From: Colias croceus
Lineage: Eukaryota > Arthropoda > Insecta > Lepidoptera > Pieridae
Direction: 5' to 3'
Length of the DNA stretch: 64,000 nucleotides
Assembly: GCF_905220415.1 (NCBI RefSeq)
Contig: NC_059558.1
Location: 6,708,501-6,772,500, forward strand
Below, in pieces: positions 35,411-46,923 of the stretch. The notes under the pieces are model-generated. The model saw only the letters and a list, made by a program, of their open reading frames with translations, was not told the origin of the DNA and searched no databases. A program made the position numbers and the translations under genes. Numbering within the stretch: the first letter of the stretch is position 1; the number at the start of each line of letters is the position of its first letter.

Positions 35411-38400
35411 TTTTTTTTCTTCCATGCATTATGCACGATTTGGAAAATTTGCCGTGATAAATTGGAAAATCGCATATGGCAGCATTACGTTTTCCTAAAT
35501 GAAATGACAATTCGGCGGTGGATTTACTATTGTCGTTTTTCTGAATTTTCAACAAGTTGTATTTAAAGACTCCAGTATTTTCTCACTTCAGAAGTTTTTT
35601 GTACATATACCCACTCTTACTACTTACTCTATAGGTACTCTAGATTTTGCTTAAGTACATTAATGATAAATTTGATAACACACTGGTAACCCACGCGTTA
35701 AAAAATTATCTTACAAGAAATCCGATGTTCCTTAATAAAATCTAAGGACATTCTTCTTTGTCAATGCTTGTCTAGCAAGTCGAGATCCAAACAAACGTGT
35801 CGATAAACCGGTTATTTTTCATTCGAGGAACGAGAATTACATGTAAAAAACACATCTCGATCTTTGCTCGCAAAAAATCCGCCGAAAAGGAAGCTACCGA
35901 CCATTAGGGTATTATCGGGGTGGGGTGAAAATCAGAAAAAAATTGCGCCAAGCGGCAAGCCCACCCATTCCTTTTCGTGAGCGTCGCCTCCCCGTCCTAC
36001 GTGCCTCGAAGGGGGCACATGTGGTGGCAAATTACATACAACGACAGGTGAATTTGGAAAATTAAAGTTTGTATGAGATAGTGGGCTTTTGATGACATGT
36101 TTACGTGTAGCGTGATAGAATCTATATTTAAAAAATACGGGGATTTACAAATGTGCTACTAGAGAACGTAAAAATATATTGAAATACGAAAAATATTTTA
36201 TTAAACTCGTGTTTAATTTTATTAACCAAACAGAACAATTTTATGTGTAAATAGTAAAAAGGCTTTCTTTTAACATTTGTAAATCTGAAAAAGGTTTTCT
36301 TTTGACATCTTTGAAATGTTTATCTTAAAATATGTTTATTCTATTTGGGTAAGCTTATACGCAATCAAATAAGTATTAAATAACATTTATACTAAACATC
36401 TAGTTATCTGATACAAAATAGTGGAAAGAAACGAAACACAACAATATTAAACTCATATGTCGTGATAATTAGGAGGTTACACCCCTTTACCCCTCGGGGA
36501 CATGGGGACTTACCCTCCCGGTGCTTGGGTATGATCGACCGTATGATGCTTTTTGATGTTAAATATTGTATAGTGTACACTGGATAAAGAAACCGTCAAG
36601 TGTTTCATAAATTTATATTTAAGTGTGCTTGGAATTGGGTTGCTAATATTTATATGTATTTGATAATAATTTAGACCAAAAGGCAAATTTTATTAAACTA
36701 CTTTTTGTTAAAAATAAATTATACTACGTCGTTCTTAACCTAAAGATTTTCAATATTTTTCATTTAAGTACCTCAATGCACTGAAAGTGAAGCTAATTTT
36801 TCAGTTTTCTTATATTTTTTACAATGCATAAAAAAGTCGTGTAAAATATTACAAAAATAAAATCTCTAAGCACCAGGGTCGCATGCAGCACGAAGAGGAC
36901 TAATTTGTGTCGGGTAAATAGCGGGCGCGCCTAGAACGGGTCCGAAATGATTATTTAATAGTAACCCTCCCGAGCCCAAGGGGTGTATAACCCTAGAAAA
37001 AGTTTCGCTGCGTCTATGAAACTATGAGGCCGGGTGAAATGCGGAGTCGTTTTTATAGAAATGGTATAGTTTTTGGTAACATTATGTTTATGTACATGTT
37101 ATTTAGCTGACTGCACATTAACTGGTGAATTCTTCGGTTTAAAAATGCCAGCATGAAAAACTGTATGTTTTCGATCTTCGTATTAGAGTTTTAAGTTTGT
37201 TTTAGATTTTATGTTAACATTTTATTTAGGTCAGAGCTTTTTCATAGAAGAATACAGATTGTGTAGAATCTTTTAACATACCTAGTAATTACTGATATAA
37301 TTATTTAAATGATTATTAGAAAAAAAAATTTGCGTCGGTGTAAATAATTGTTGGCTTTCCTAAAAAATACAGTAAAGTAAGTGTTAGTTTTTTTCTTAGG
37401 CTTTATTTTAAACATAGCAATTAATAAGAAACACCTTTCTCTTGTGAGAAATATTACCTACTCTATATAACAATTTGTTTAATTTGTGTGTCACTCGTAT
37501 CACCTTGTATTATTTTGTGTATAAAAAATAAGATTTTGTTATTTCCTCGAGTGAAGAAGAACAATGTACCAGGTAAACATAATACAAAATCCATATCTAT
37601 ACTAGGAGCACATAAGTCGCAAGATACGGCTGTACATTAACGAAGGCGCGGGTCGGCGACGCTGTCACTGCAGATTATATGGGGTTGGGTACCAAGGGCT
37701 CCCGGGGGTCTGAACGACCCGCTGTTACCGAGGCTTGTAGCTACGGATACGTCAGGGTTGGGGAAATATCATTTTGGGATAAGGAAAATATGAAATTTCG
37801 AAGCTGAGGCGTAATATTATGTTCTAATGATAGTACTTTTCACGTGGTATATTTTAACATATTACAAGAAATATTATTACGTCGTATCTAAATGTATTTT
37901 AATAATACACAAAAGGTAAAAGATAATTTATATCCTTTAAACTAAATATTCAGATGAAATATCCTCCTATAAAAAGCAATTCTGAATTACCATTAATCGA
38001 ATAAATACCATATCCATTATTTCGTCATCTGTGTCCGAGACCTTCGGGTCGTAATGATTTACGCGCCCTTAAAAACATTTATTGGACGCCTGGAAACTCA
38101 TTGGAGCTTGATTTTTGTCTGTCCATCCCTAGCGTCTAACATTATAACTACCTCTATATACAATTGTTATTATAGATCAATATTAATGCTAATGGTAATA
38201 AATAATAATATTATATTTATACTTAAAGATGGTAGTGTGGGTTAACTTTACCCCAACTCTGAATGTAATATCTAAATAATACCTACACTTATAGTCACTA
38301 ATAGTCACATTAGTAGAGCAGATAATTAGGTCATTTTTGCATAGTACGCGCAATAGAATTTTTTTCAAATATTTTTTTCAGTCATCACAGTGAAAATATT

Positions 38401-39269
38401 TTTAATAAAAATTATTACAAACGAGCTTATTATTTGTTTGTTTTTAAATTTCTTCGAAGCTTTCAAAAATATCCGAAAATTTAATACATGAATACTATTA
38501 GTATTGGTATGGATTTTTTATAATAATGCAATCAATATTTAAGGCTATCCCATACCATCAATTTCCAAGTCGGTCAAACAAGCGAACAATATACGGCCGC
38601 TTGACCCTCCGTGACATGTCACCCTTCGTAACTCTATGGTTTTTCTCCCTTCCTTCCCTACTGTTAGGAGCGCTGATTGATTCTCATACGTTTACAGAAA
38701 ATACTCTTTAGTAAAACCGCATTTCTTATTTGAATTTCAAAATTTTACCAACCAGAGAGAACTGAGAAAAGATTCGTGTCATTTTGAAGATTTGAATTCG
38801 GAACATCTTCTTTTTTTTTTGGAATCAAAAAGTTCTTACATAAAAATATTGTGTGAAATGTAACCGGCCAGCTTTACTGGGCTGCTGTATTAAAATAAAA
38901 AGAGTCTTGAATCTTTGGCGTTAGGAATCTCCTGTAGATACTTTATTGTTGTCTCATCGCAATAATAAATACGCAATACTGCTTATCATATAAGTGTAAT
39001 GTAGTAAATGTAGCATTGTCTTGTAATTATGACGATTTTATTATGACTTATATACACTGACTTTATATTGACGTTTATTTTCTTTATGTTTCGCCTAATT
39101 ATTTTAGACTTGAAACTTTTTCAAAGTAATGAATGTAGGTAGGGTTTCCATTTGATTGATGGTATATGCATTATGCAACCCTGATTTCGTTCAAGCTTTA
39201 TTTGGATAACTCATCTAAACATATTTTAGTGTGATAGGTAATTTTGTATGTTTTTTAATTACTCTACAC

Positions 39270-39490
39270 CGCCAGCACACCCCCGTCGGTATCATTTTCG
39301 GTTGGTTAATTCCGTTGCGTGTAGACACCTCGCTTGCGAGGTACTAGGCGCTAATACATGGCAAGGAGGTGGGTGGTACGTGAATTACTGCGGCGCCCTG
39401 CAGGCGGGACTCCACTAATTCTGTTAAAATTCTCAGTACACTATACTTGCCTGGTAACAACGGTTAGGGTACCAGGGAGGTTTACACCCC
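39270..39490. other. GC-rich island with two CCTGGTA sites
   Basis: Contains CTCGCTTGCGAG (a 12-nt palindrome), GCGGCGCCCTGCAGGCG and CCTGGTA at 39450 and (reverse) 39470. No coding frame. Confidence 0.4.
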
Positions 39491-41068
39491 TATAAGCTGT
39501 TTTTTACGCCTTACGTGCTTTTTATGTAAAGTTTGTTAGTCTGATCTTTTTGAAAGCCTTTTAAATTACCTTTCGCACTGCGTAACTTGGTAAATTTTTT
39601 AATTGAAATTAAAAAAAAACTTCGTCTTTTCATTAATGATGAAATTGAAGAAAGTGGATGAAAACAGTCCTTATTAAAAAAGAACACAATTAAAATTGTA
39701 CTAAAAAACAACTGAATATAGGAACTCTATATCATGTAGGTAAAGAAACATAAAAATAATATTATGATATGTATTGATTTTTTTTATTCTAGGAAATGTT
39801 AAGACAGTTGTATACTTTATTATACAATCGTCCTTGAGATTTCTACTGCGTATCTTACAAGTAAGATTCAAACTTGACTTTAAAGCCCCCTCGTGAATTC
39901 AACCCTCCAATGCGGAACTCAAAAATTAAGTCATATTAATTATGAACGGTGCATTTGACCCGTTGTCGAATAAGTATTATCGTTAAATACATCAATTAGT
40001 TCGTATGTTCATATTCTTAATTTTGTGGTGTAAATTAAAAATGACGCAAATTTTCAAGCCCGAATTAAGGCAGAAACAATTATTTACTTACACTTTGTCA
40101 AAATTACATCGGTTATTCAAATTTAATGTTTTCCATAATTTAATGAACGAATTAGAAATAATTATTTCGACCAGGGTAACATAAATACCTAAAGGTGAGG
40201 TAACAATAACTATATTTGCGAAAATTGTCACAGCAGCATTGCCAAATAAACTCCAATGCGGCTAAAGGGTTTATTTTCTGGCTGGATTTGGCACGCACAA
40301 GACTAAGTAATCCTTAGAGACAAACTTACCTAGCTTTGAATAAACTTAAGCTATACTTATGGTTTAGCTTGAGTGTTCTATATGTTGTATAATTAGTATG
40401 ATGTGTGTTTTTGTTCTATATAGGCATTTTTAACCCATTGAGCCCCAAGCGGCTCGATCGGTCCCAGATTTTCTATTGTGCCTGTGGTTCCGGGGCCTGA
40501 GTTATTAAATGCCATTTTCACATTTTTGTTGAGAGACAAAGGGAAAAAGAAGTCAGAAAGGACGTAAATGAACACAAAACTTCATATTACAATTGACGAG
40601 ACATTATTATCTCCAATTACACTTTTCCACAGATTATCCAAATTACTCACACTGATATTGTCGTGACATCCAACCCCACATCAGCGAGGGGTCGATCGGA
40701 CTCCTTGTTACCCATCGATCGTTGAACAAAATATGATTATATTTCAAGGACATGCCTGATTTATTGTTTATGCATCTACTATAACTTTGCCTGCGACTTT
40801 GGACATCATTTAGTATGAATATTTTTACATTTACATTTTACAGGCAAGTAAGCTTAAACAAATACTTATTTAACTAACAAACTAATAAAATACGTCTTTT
40901 TTAATTTCTTAATTTATTTCTATAGAAACTTTCCATGTAGAATTTCCAGAATATCTATCTACCATAGACGACGAAATTTTTATTTCTGTCCAAAAATGTC
41001 AGTTATATTTATTTTTTATTCATCTTTAATTCTTGTCACAGGCGTCATCTTATCAAACGTTATTAAGC

Positions 41069-41248
41069 ACTAGCGGTCCGCCCGGCTTCGCCCGTGGTAC
41101 ATATTTCGCAATAAAAGGTAGCCTATGTTCTTTCTCGGAGTCTAAAGATTGTCTGTGCCAAATTTCATCAAAATCGGTCCCGCAGTTTATGCGTGTTAAC
41201 CGTACATACATAATTACAAACCTTTCCTCTTTATAATATTAGTATAGA
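41069..41248 (-). mobile_element. Lepidopteran SINE-like repeat (family B)
   Basis: Starts ACTAGCGGTCCGCCCGGCTT and ends CCTCTTTATAATATTAGTAT, the reverse layout of the family at 54289-54457, with which it shares TACATATTTCGCAATAAAA. Confidence 0.75.
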
Positions 41249-41853
41249 TTAAATATGGTCAGATATTACATAACATATACATCATACAACACACTGTCCG
41301 AACTAAGCAAACTTCTAATCTCTGGCATCAAAGCAGTCTCACGGACCGCAAGTGGCGGCCGACGAATAAAATAGTCTGTTGTGTTATTAACAGCCCCTCT
41401 TGGGGTGGTCCGGGATGTATAGTGTATGGAGACGGTAGCTTTTGTAATAAGTTGGCAGAAAAGCTAAATTTACCTAACGTGTATATTTTTTTAATAGCTA
41501 TTATAATATGTTAGTATGTGTATCGCCTATACTGAATCGCTGTTAAATTCATGAGAATTTGTATGTATTATAAACTAGATCAAAAATATAACTATATGAT
41601 TAATATTAATAAAATAAGCTTCCACTTCTGCTCTCTAAATAAAAGTAAGTAAATAATCACAAGGAATTACTGCAAAACAAAATATTGAGAGGCTATTTTT
41701 TCCTATTTCCTATAAAAGAATAAATAAAAACCTTCAACTAATATTCATTAAAATGCTTATAAATTTCCAATAATGAACGGATATTCAAATCTCGTCTAAC
41801 CTGTACAAAAAAGTGAACACAATTCTTGATTCATCGGAAAATAACAAAAGCAT

Positions 41854-41876
41854 TATATATATATATATATATATAT
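41854..41876. repeat. (TA)n microsatellite, 3' tail of LINE-B
   Basis: An uninterrupted TA run that lies exactly where the LINE-B 3' end is expected. Confidence 0.8.
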
Positions 41877-42147
41877 CGTTTATTTCTTATTCTTTCATAG
41901 ACATAAACATGGACATATTCAATATAGTTTTGTTCACAATTAAAAAGTATAAGTGGCACCCGTTTTAGGCTTAGTTCGAAGAACTAGCCTGTATATACAG
42001 GCACCAGCTTCTCCCTAAGTCATTTGAACTTTTATAAAACAAAAAACTTGAAAAGTGAGCTAGTTAGATATATAAATGGTATGTGCAAGCATATTATACA
42101 AATATGATTATTAAATAAATATAAAAAAAAATTAAATTTATGAGTAA

Positions 42148-42198
42148 TGTGTGTGTGTGTGTGTGTGTAGGTGTGTGGGGGTGTGTGTATATGTGTGT
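42148..42198. repeat. (GT)n microsatellite in LINE-B 3' UTR
   Basis: GT repeats broken by AGG and GGGG. They lie in the non-coding tail between ORF2 and the TA run. Confidence 0.8.
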
Positions 42199-42386
42199 CA
42201 AAATATTAAATAAAGTAAATATATCAAATAAATTACAAATAAAAAAGAGAATAAATAAAAATACAAAAAATAGGTACATAAAATAAACAAATATTGAGTT
42301 ATAATTTTAATAAATTAATATGTAATTGATTAGATACTAAACAAATTATATGTATTTTATAATATTTATATGTGAAACAAGATTAA

Positions 42387-45323
42387 TTATAGTTTTATCT
42401 TTAGTAAGTTTTCGGTGGATTCATAAGACAACTTCTGTAACCATTCTGTGACTGTTTTTTTACATTTATAGTTATTCATAGAATATATGTTTAAGATTTT
42501 ATTTGCTTTATTGTAAATATAATCTCCTAATATTGCATAAAACTTCATAGGAAAATAGTGTTGAGAACGTTTAACCTCACATACCATGTAGGATCTACGT
42601 TTATCAGTGCTGTTTAATTCAAATTCAAGTTCCTGGTGTTTTCTTAAAATAAGTTGCAGCAAAAACAATTGTCGCACTGTCAGGACTTGGCATTTTTTAT
42701 ATAAATCTTTGGTTGGATAATCAATTGGCCTAAAGGTCATGACTTTTAAAACTGATCTTTGTGCTCTCTCAATGGTAAGCATGTTACTCTTAGCCATGCC
42801 ACCCCAAGCAGATATTCCATAATTTATTAAGGACTGGCATAATGTAAAGTATATCCGTTTAATGAGGTTAAAGTTCATGATGTGACGGAGATTTTTAAAA
42901 ATAATTATCAATTTACGAATGCGGGCAGCGAGAAGTGTTGCATGTTTATTAAAAGTTAGATAGCAATCAACCATAACACCTAGATACTTAATGGAATCAA
43001 CATTTTGAAGAGTTATACATGTACAAGATAGTTTATCATGGCAGAAATGAGCTTTAAGTGTTAAGTAACTTGAATGTCTTATAGAATTTTTGTTCATGCC
43101 AAAAGTTATGTATTTGGTTTTATCAGAATTAAGAGTCAACGAATTATATAGCAGCCAATTACTTACGATATTTAAACCAGACTGTGAATGTGAAAAAGCT
43201 TCCTCCCACGTTCGACCATCAAATATTAAAACCGTGTCGTCTGCATAAGCTATTATTTTGCCGTTTTCAAGAGATAGATTTGTCAAGTCATTCATGTACA
43301 GTAAGAATAGCGTTGGACCTAAAATACTTCCCTGCGGAATACCAAAAGAAAGCGTTTGTTCGGTACTAATTAAGCCGTTTAGTTTAACAATTTGTGTTCT
43401 ATCGGTTAAGTAACTTTTGAACAATTCAAATGGTTTACCTCTTATACCGACATAATTTAGTTTGTTTAATAGCAGGGGCATCGACACCGTATCAAAAGCT
43501 TTCGCGAGATCGAGGAAGACGGCCACACATCTTCTATTTATATCAAGATTAGCCACAACGTGATCGATAAGATTGTGTAGTGCGTCCGTCGTTGATCTCG
43601 ATCTGCGAAAGCCAAATTGATTGGGTGATAAAATACAGTGCTTCTCAAGGTAAGTAACTAAACGTGTATTCATTATTTTTTCAAATATCTTTGAGAGGCA
43701 TGGGAGTATCGATATAGGGCGATAATTATTTACAGAACCTCTATCTCCCGCTTTATATATTGGATGGATAATTGCTTTTTTAAAAGTGTTGGGGAAAGTC
43801 CCAGAAGACAAGCACAAATTAAAAATGTACACAAGGGGCTTAACAAATATAGGTCTATATTGTTTAACTATATTGGCTGGGATGTTGTCCCATCCAACTG
43901 CACAATCACTTCGAAGAGAGACTATCAAATTGTTTATTTCTATCTCGTCGGTTTCATAGAAACAAAAAGAATTAGAAAAATTGGACGAGGAAGGAAGAGT
44001 CGCATCAGATGTATTATGTGAAATCTTTTCTGCAAGTTCCTTACCAATATTAGCAAAATAATAGTTGATACTATTCAACGTTTCAACCGCATTTTCAGAA
44101 TTATTAAGTAAGTCACAGCCATTTTGATTTCGAGTATTCATGTGAGTAAATTTTTTTATGCAATTCCAAAGTGATTTATTGTTATTACTTGAGTTTATTA
44201 TAAGTGTTCGTTCATAATTTCTTTTTACTTTTTTTAACAATGCGTTACAAAAGTTACGGTAACGTTTATAAGTGATAGATAAGTTAAGATTATTAGGCGC
44301 TTTTTTAAATTTTTTTTGTAGTTTATCCCTAAATCTAATGCAGCGAAGTAAACCAGGAGTAATCCATGGTTTGATAATTTTTTTGCGGCAAGAAATTTGT
44401 TTCGTAGTTGTAGACTGTTGTATACCCTGAGAAATAAGATTAGTGAAATAAGACGCGGCTAAATTAGGATCCGTTATTGTGTATAATTGAGAAAAATCTA
44501 ATTTATCAAAATAATTACTCAAGGCATTATAGTTGGTTGTCGTTATATATTTAAGTTCGTTTTTTGGCCTATTTTTAGAAAAAAAGTGCAAACAAAAAAC
44601 TACTGGGTTATGATCGGTGACTAAAGAATCAATAATAAAAGTATGATATAACTCTTTACTTTTAACCATAACATGGTCTAAACAGTTGTTTGATCGGGTT
44701 GGCAATAAATGTGCTGGTAAAAGTCCTGTCATAGCTATACAATTGAGATACTCACTTGATAAATGATCTGTGTTTGATGATTTTATGTCTATATTTATAT
44801 CGCCTGTAATTATAATATTTGGATACATGGATAATTTATTTACGATCGAATGCAAAGAATTAATAAAATTTTGAATATTTTTAAAACTTGGGGAACGATA
44901 AATGGCTATAAGAGCTGTATCACTCCCAATCTTTAGTACTAAACAATTTGCCTCAGAAAAATCCGGTTCTTCAAGAACTACAGACATAACATTTTCACGT
45001 ACATAAATAGTTAAACCATCATTCTGATTTAAATACTTTGTATTTGCAAACGATTTAAAGCCAGTCAAGGTAGGAATTATATTATTACAAGACAACCAAC
45101 ACTCTGTTAAAACTATAATATCAAATACAAAATTAAATCTCGACAACAATAGAAGCAAATTATCCCAGTTAGCACTCAAACTACGAATGTTTTGCGTTAA
45201 TATTTTTAAATATGAATTCTTACGTATTTTGCTGCAACAAGATTCCGGGTCACTGTATACTGCACTTGGATTCATGTTATTATCTAAATCATCAAGCACA
45301 CATGTTTGTATAAAATCACACAT
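42387..45323 (-). CDS. LINE-B ORF2: AP-like endonuclease and reverse transcriptase, intact
   Basis: A 978-codon uninterrupted frame. The N-terminal endonuclease has TQNIRSL (Asn45), LTECWL (Glu74), TGDINID (Asp175, Asn177), CLDHV (Asp216) and SLVTDHNP (Asp237-His238), so the expected catalytic set is present. After a linker (about 250-460) the RT domain has AVGWDNIP (475), NNYRPISILPCLSKIFEKI (532), LSPNQFGFRRSRSTTDA (565), AVFLDLAKAFD (Asp605), GIPQGSILGPTLFLLY (661) and the catalytic YADD (693-696), then a thumb/tail region. It would nick target DNA and prime reverse transcription of the element RNA. It belongs to the Jockey group of non-LTR retrotransposons; the clade is not resolved by eye. 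The intact frame suggests recent insertion. The start ATG overlaps the stop of the upstream ORF. Confidence 0.93.
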   Translation of the reverse strand: MCDFIQTCVLDDLDNNMNPSAVYSDPESCCSKIRKNSYLKILTQNIRSLSANWDNLLLLLSRFNFVFDIIVLTECWLSCNNIIPTLTGFKSFANTKYLNQNDGLTIYVRENVMSVVLEEPDFSEANCLVLKIGSDTALIAIYRSPSFKNIQNFINSLHSIVNKLSMYPNIIITGDINIDIKSSNTDHLSSEYLNCIAMTGLLPAHLLPTRSNNCLDHVMVKSKELYHTFIIDSLVTDHNPVVFCLHFFSKNRPKNELKYITTTNYNALSNYFDKLDFSQLYTITDPNLAASYFTNLISQGIQQSTTTKQISCRKKIIKPWITPGLLRCIRFRDKLQKKFKKAPNNLNLSITYKRYRNFCNALLKKVKRNYERTLIINSSNNNKSLWNCIKKFTHMNTRNQNGCDLLNNSENAVETLNSINYYFANIGKELAEKISHNTSDATLPSSSNFSNSFCFYETDEIEINNLIVSLRSDCAVGWDNIPANIVKQYRPIFVKPLVYIFNLCLSSGTFPNTFKKAIIHPIYKAGDRGSVNNYRPISILPCLSKIFEKIMNTRLVTYLEKHCILSPNQFGFRRSRSTTDALHNLIDHVVANLDINRRCVAVFLDLAKAFDTVSMPLLLNKLNYVGIRGKPFELFKSYLTDRTQIVKLNGLISTEQTLSFGIPQGSILGPTLFLLYMNDLTNLSLENGKIIAYADDTVLIFDGRTWEEAFSHSQSGLNIVSNWLLYNSLTLNSDKTKYITFGMNKNSIRHSSYLTLKAHFCHDKLSCTCITLQNVDSIKYLGVMVDCYLTFNKHATLLAARIRKLIIIFKNLRHIMNFNLIKRIYFTLCQSLINYGISAWGGMAKSNMLTIERAQRSVLKVMTFRPIDYPTKDLYKKCQVLTVRQLFLLQLILRKHQELEFELNSTDKRRSYMVCEVKRSQHYFPMKFYAILGDYIYNKANKILNIYSMNNYKCKKTVTEWLQKLSYESTENLLKIKL

Positions 45324-45981
45324 TGTTATTTTTTGCGAAATTGAGCAGGAGATTTAACTTAGTTTTAAATATAAAAAGAGTAAGTATAGCTTTCTTAAGC
45401 TTTGTATGCATGAAATATAAAGAACGGACAAGGGTTATTTGTTTAACATTATAAAGATTAAAATACGAACCAAAGAACAATAAGTTTTTGAGGTACCCTC
45501 TCATTAGCTGTAGAATATTAAAATTAATCAGAAAGAATACGGTAGGCCATCTAGTATCGTATGATGTTGTGTGGTACAAGTGATTAACGATAATATTTAA
45601 TATAAATTTTTTACTTGATAATTTTGTTAACAATTTTGTAAAAAGTATGTGAAAATTGGGATATATAATGTGCATATTTATAACTTTTGTTTGATTACTT
45701 ATTATGTATAATAATATATTATAAAAATATAATTTGTATATATGCGTGAGAAAAATAAGAAAATACTTAGATATAAAATATGATAATATTGGTAACTTAA
45801 TTACTTTATGTGAAGAGATTTCCAATATTGATATTGTCTTGTTTAGGTGAACAAAGTTTTGTTTAATGTGTGTTTTTTGTAAGATTTGTTTACATAAAAT
45901 TAAAAATAAGCTAATTATGAGACCCTTAATACGAACTAAAGAACAAAACGGGAGCCACTGCACAAAATTTCTTATACACAT
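45316..45981 (-). CDS. Unassigned hydrophobic ORF between LINE-B ORF1 and ORF2
   Basis: A 221-codon frame in the same reading frame as ORF1. After the ORF1 stop (TGA, 45991-45993) come CTA, TTT, TCT and then the ATG at 45979-45981. Its own TGA (45316-45318) overlaps the ORF2 start, the shared sequence being ATGTGTGA. The product is rich in Leu, Ile, Phe, Asn, Lys and Tyr with several strongly hydrophobic stretches (e.g. LIISLFLILCKQIL near residue 21 and YFLIFLTHIYKLYFYNILLY near residue 72). It could carry membrane segments. I do not recognise a domain. So long an open frame in AT-rich DNA is unexpected by chance. It could still be a non-coding spacer that happens to be open. Confidence 0.4.
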   Translation of the reverse strand: MCIRNFVQWLPFCSLVRIKGLIISLFLILCKQILQKTHIKQNFVHLNKTISILEISSHKVIKLPILSYFISKYFLIFLTHIYKLYFYNILLYIISNQTKVINMHIIYPNFHILFTKLLTKLSSKKFILNIIVNHLYHTTSYDTRWPTVFFLINFNILQLMRGYLKNLLFFGSYFNLYNVKQITLVRSLYFMHTKLKKAILTLFIFKTKLNLLLNFAKNNNV

Positions 45982-45990
45982 AGAAAATAG

Positions 45991-46923
45991 TCACTTTTGT
46001 TTCAGATTTTTCAGGGTACACTCGTTATCAACACGTATGGCTGGCGAACCTTCTTCCTTTTTGATGTAGATAATACCTCGAACTGTCCAATAAAATGAAT
46101 AATTATTTTTCTTAGCAAATTCACGGGTGAGAAAGAAGAGTTTCTTGGCTCTGGTTGATAATGATTCTGATATAAAGATTTGCTTCTGTGGGCCGGTAAT
46201 ATTTATGTGGGTGGTATTTAGTTTTGAGCTTCTACTCTCTTTGTTAAATCTCTTATAGTTATGTAATATCTCCTCCTTGGTGAGAATGGATACAAGACTA
46301 AGCAATATGGGTCTCTCAGATGCGGAACTTTTTCCAGTTCGGTGCACATTATTTATCTGTGATTTTACTAACGGACATTTAAGGGTTTCCGCAATGGCCA
46401 AAACCGAGTTCACCAAGTCCTGTTTTGTTTCTTTTTCTTTGACAGGAATGTTCCGAATTTCTAGGCTGGTTAATTTAAGCGAGGATTCCATGTTCTCAAT
46501 TGTTTGGCACATATCATTTATTTGTTTTTGTTTTGATTTTAATTCTTCCTCAACCGTTGTTAGTTTAATTAGAACGTCGTCGTACTTGTCAGACATATAT
46601 TGAATCGATTTTTTTATATCACTGCATTCGTCTTTTAATAAATTAACTGTGGTAAATATTGACGTAATCTTGTCTTCTTGCTCTGATTTCCAAGAAGAAA
46701 GCATATTCATAATATCTTCTTTTAGGTTTTTTATTTCATCATATTGGTCTATGCGTTTTCTTTTCGGTTTCCGCAGTGGAATGTTTCTGTCAGTATCCGA
46801 GTCTAGTACGCTCATATTTGAACCAGAGTCAAGTTGGCTTTTGCTCTTGGACCACAACGACGTGAGCGTTGGTGTCGTAGTAGTAGACGGCGGAGGAGAG
46901 CGCTGTAGTGGCATCTCGTTCAT
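45991..46923 (-). CDS. LINE-B ORF1 protein, coiled coil plus FP-like C-terminal domain
   Basis: A 310-codon frame starting at the ATG at 46921-46923 (MNEMPLQRSPPPSTTTT). The frame is open a further 86 codons upstream to an ATG at 47181, but that part reads like 5' UTR. Features: a Ser/Pro/Thr-rich N-terminus, a basic KPKRKRIDQ patch, then a long heptad-like coiled coil (LKEDIMNML through IENMESSLK). The C-terminal domain includes LEIRNIP, a RPILLSL strand and LFFLTREFAKKNNYSFYW before IIYIKKEEG. This arrangement is the FP-like domain known in ORF1 proteins of many insect LINEs and named for similarity to a baculovirus FP protein. Likely role: RNA binding and trimerisation in the element RNP. 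The stop is TGA followed directly by CTA, with the next ORF in frame. Confidence 0.8.
   Translation of the reverse strand: MNEMPLQRSPPPSTTTTPTLTSLWSKSKSQLDSGSNMSVLDSDTDRNIPLRKPKRKRIDQYDEIKNLKEDIMNMLSSWKSEQEDKITSIFTTVNLLKDECSDIKKSIQYMSDKYDDVLIKLTTVEEELKSKQKQINDMCQTIENMESSLKLTSLEIRNIPVKEKETKQDLVNSVLAIAETLKCPLVKSQINNVHRTGKSSASERPILLSLVSILTKEEILHNYKRFNKESRSSKLNTTHINITGPQKQIFISESLSTRAKKLFFLTREFAKKNNYSFYWTVRGIIYIKKEEGSPAIRVDNECTLKNLKQK

Larger units (their letters stand above)
31726..41068. other. Non-coding, probably intronic; islands and one SINE
   Basis: Long AT-rich DNA broken by small GC-rich patches (about 32340-32460, 32930-33010, 33480-33640, 35200-35410, 35880-36020, 36880-37030, 37610-37750 and 39270-39490). 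No supported exon. Confidence 0.5.

Noticed and set aside
35191..35566. Genes on either strand in the GC-rich island
   Set aside because: Overlapping frames on both strands with low-complexity Arg/Pro/Gly content point to base composition, not coding.
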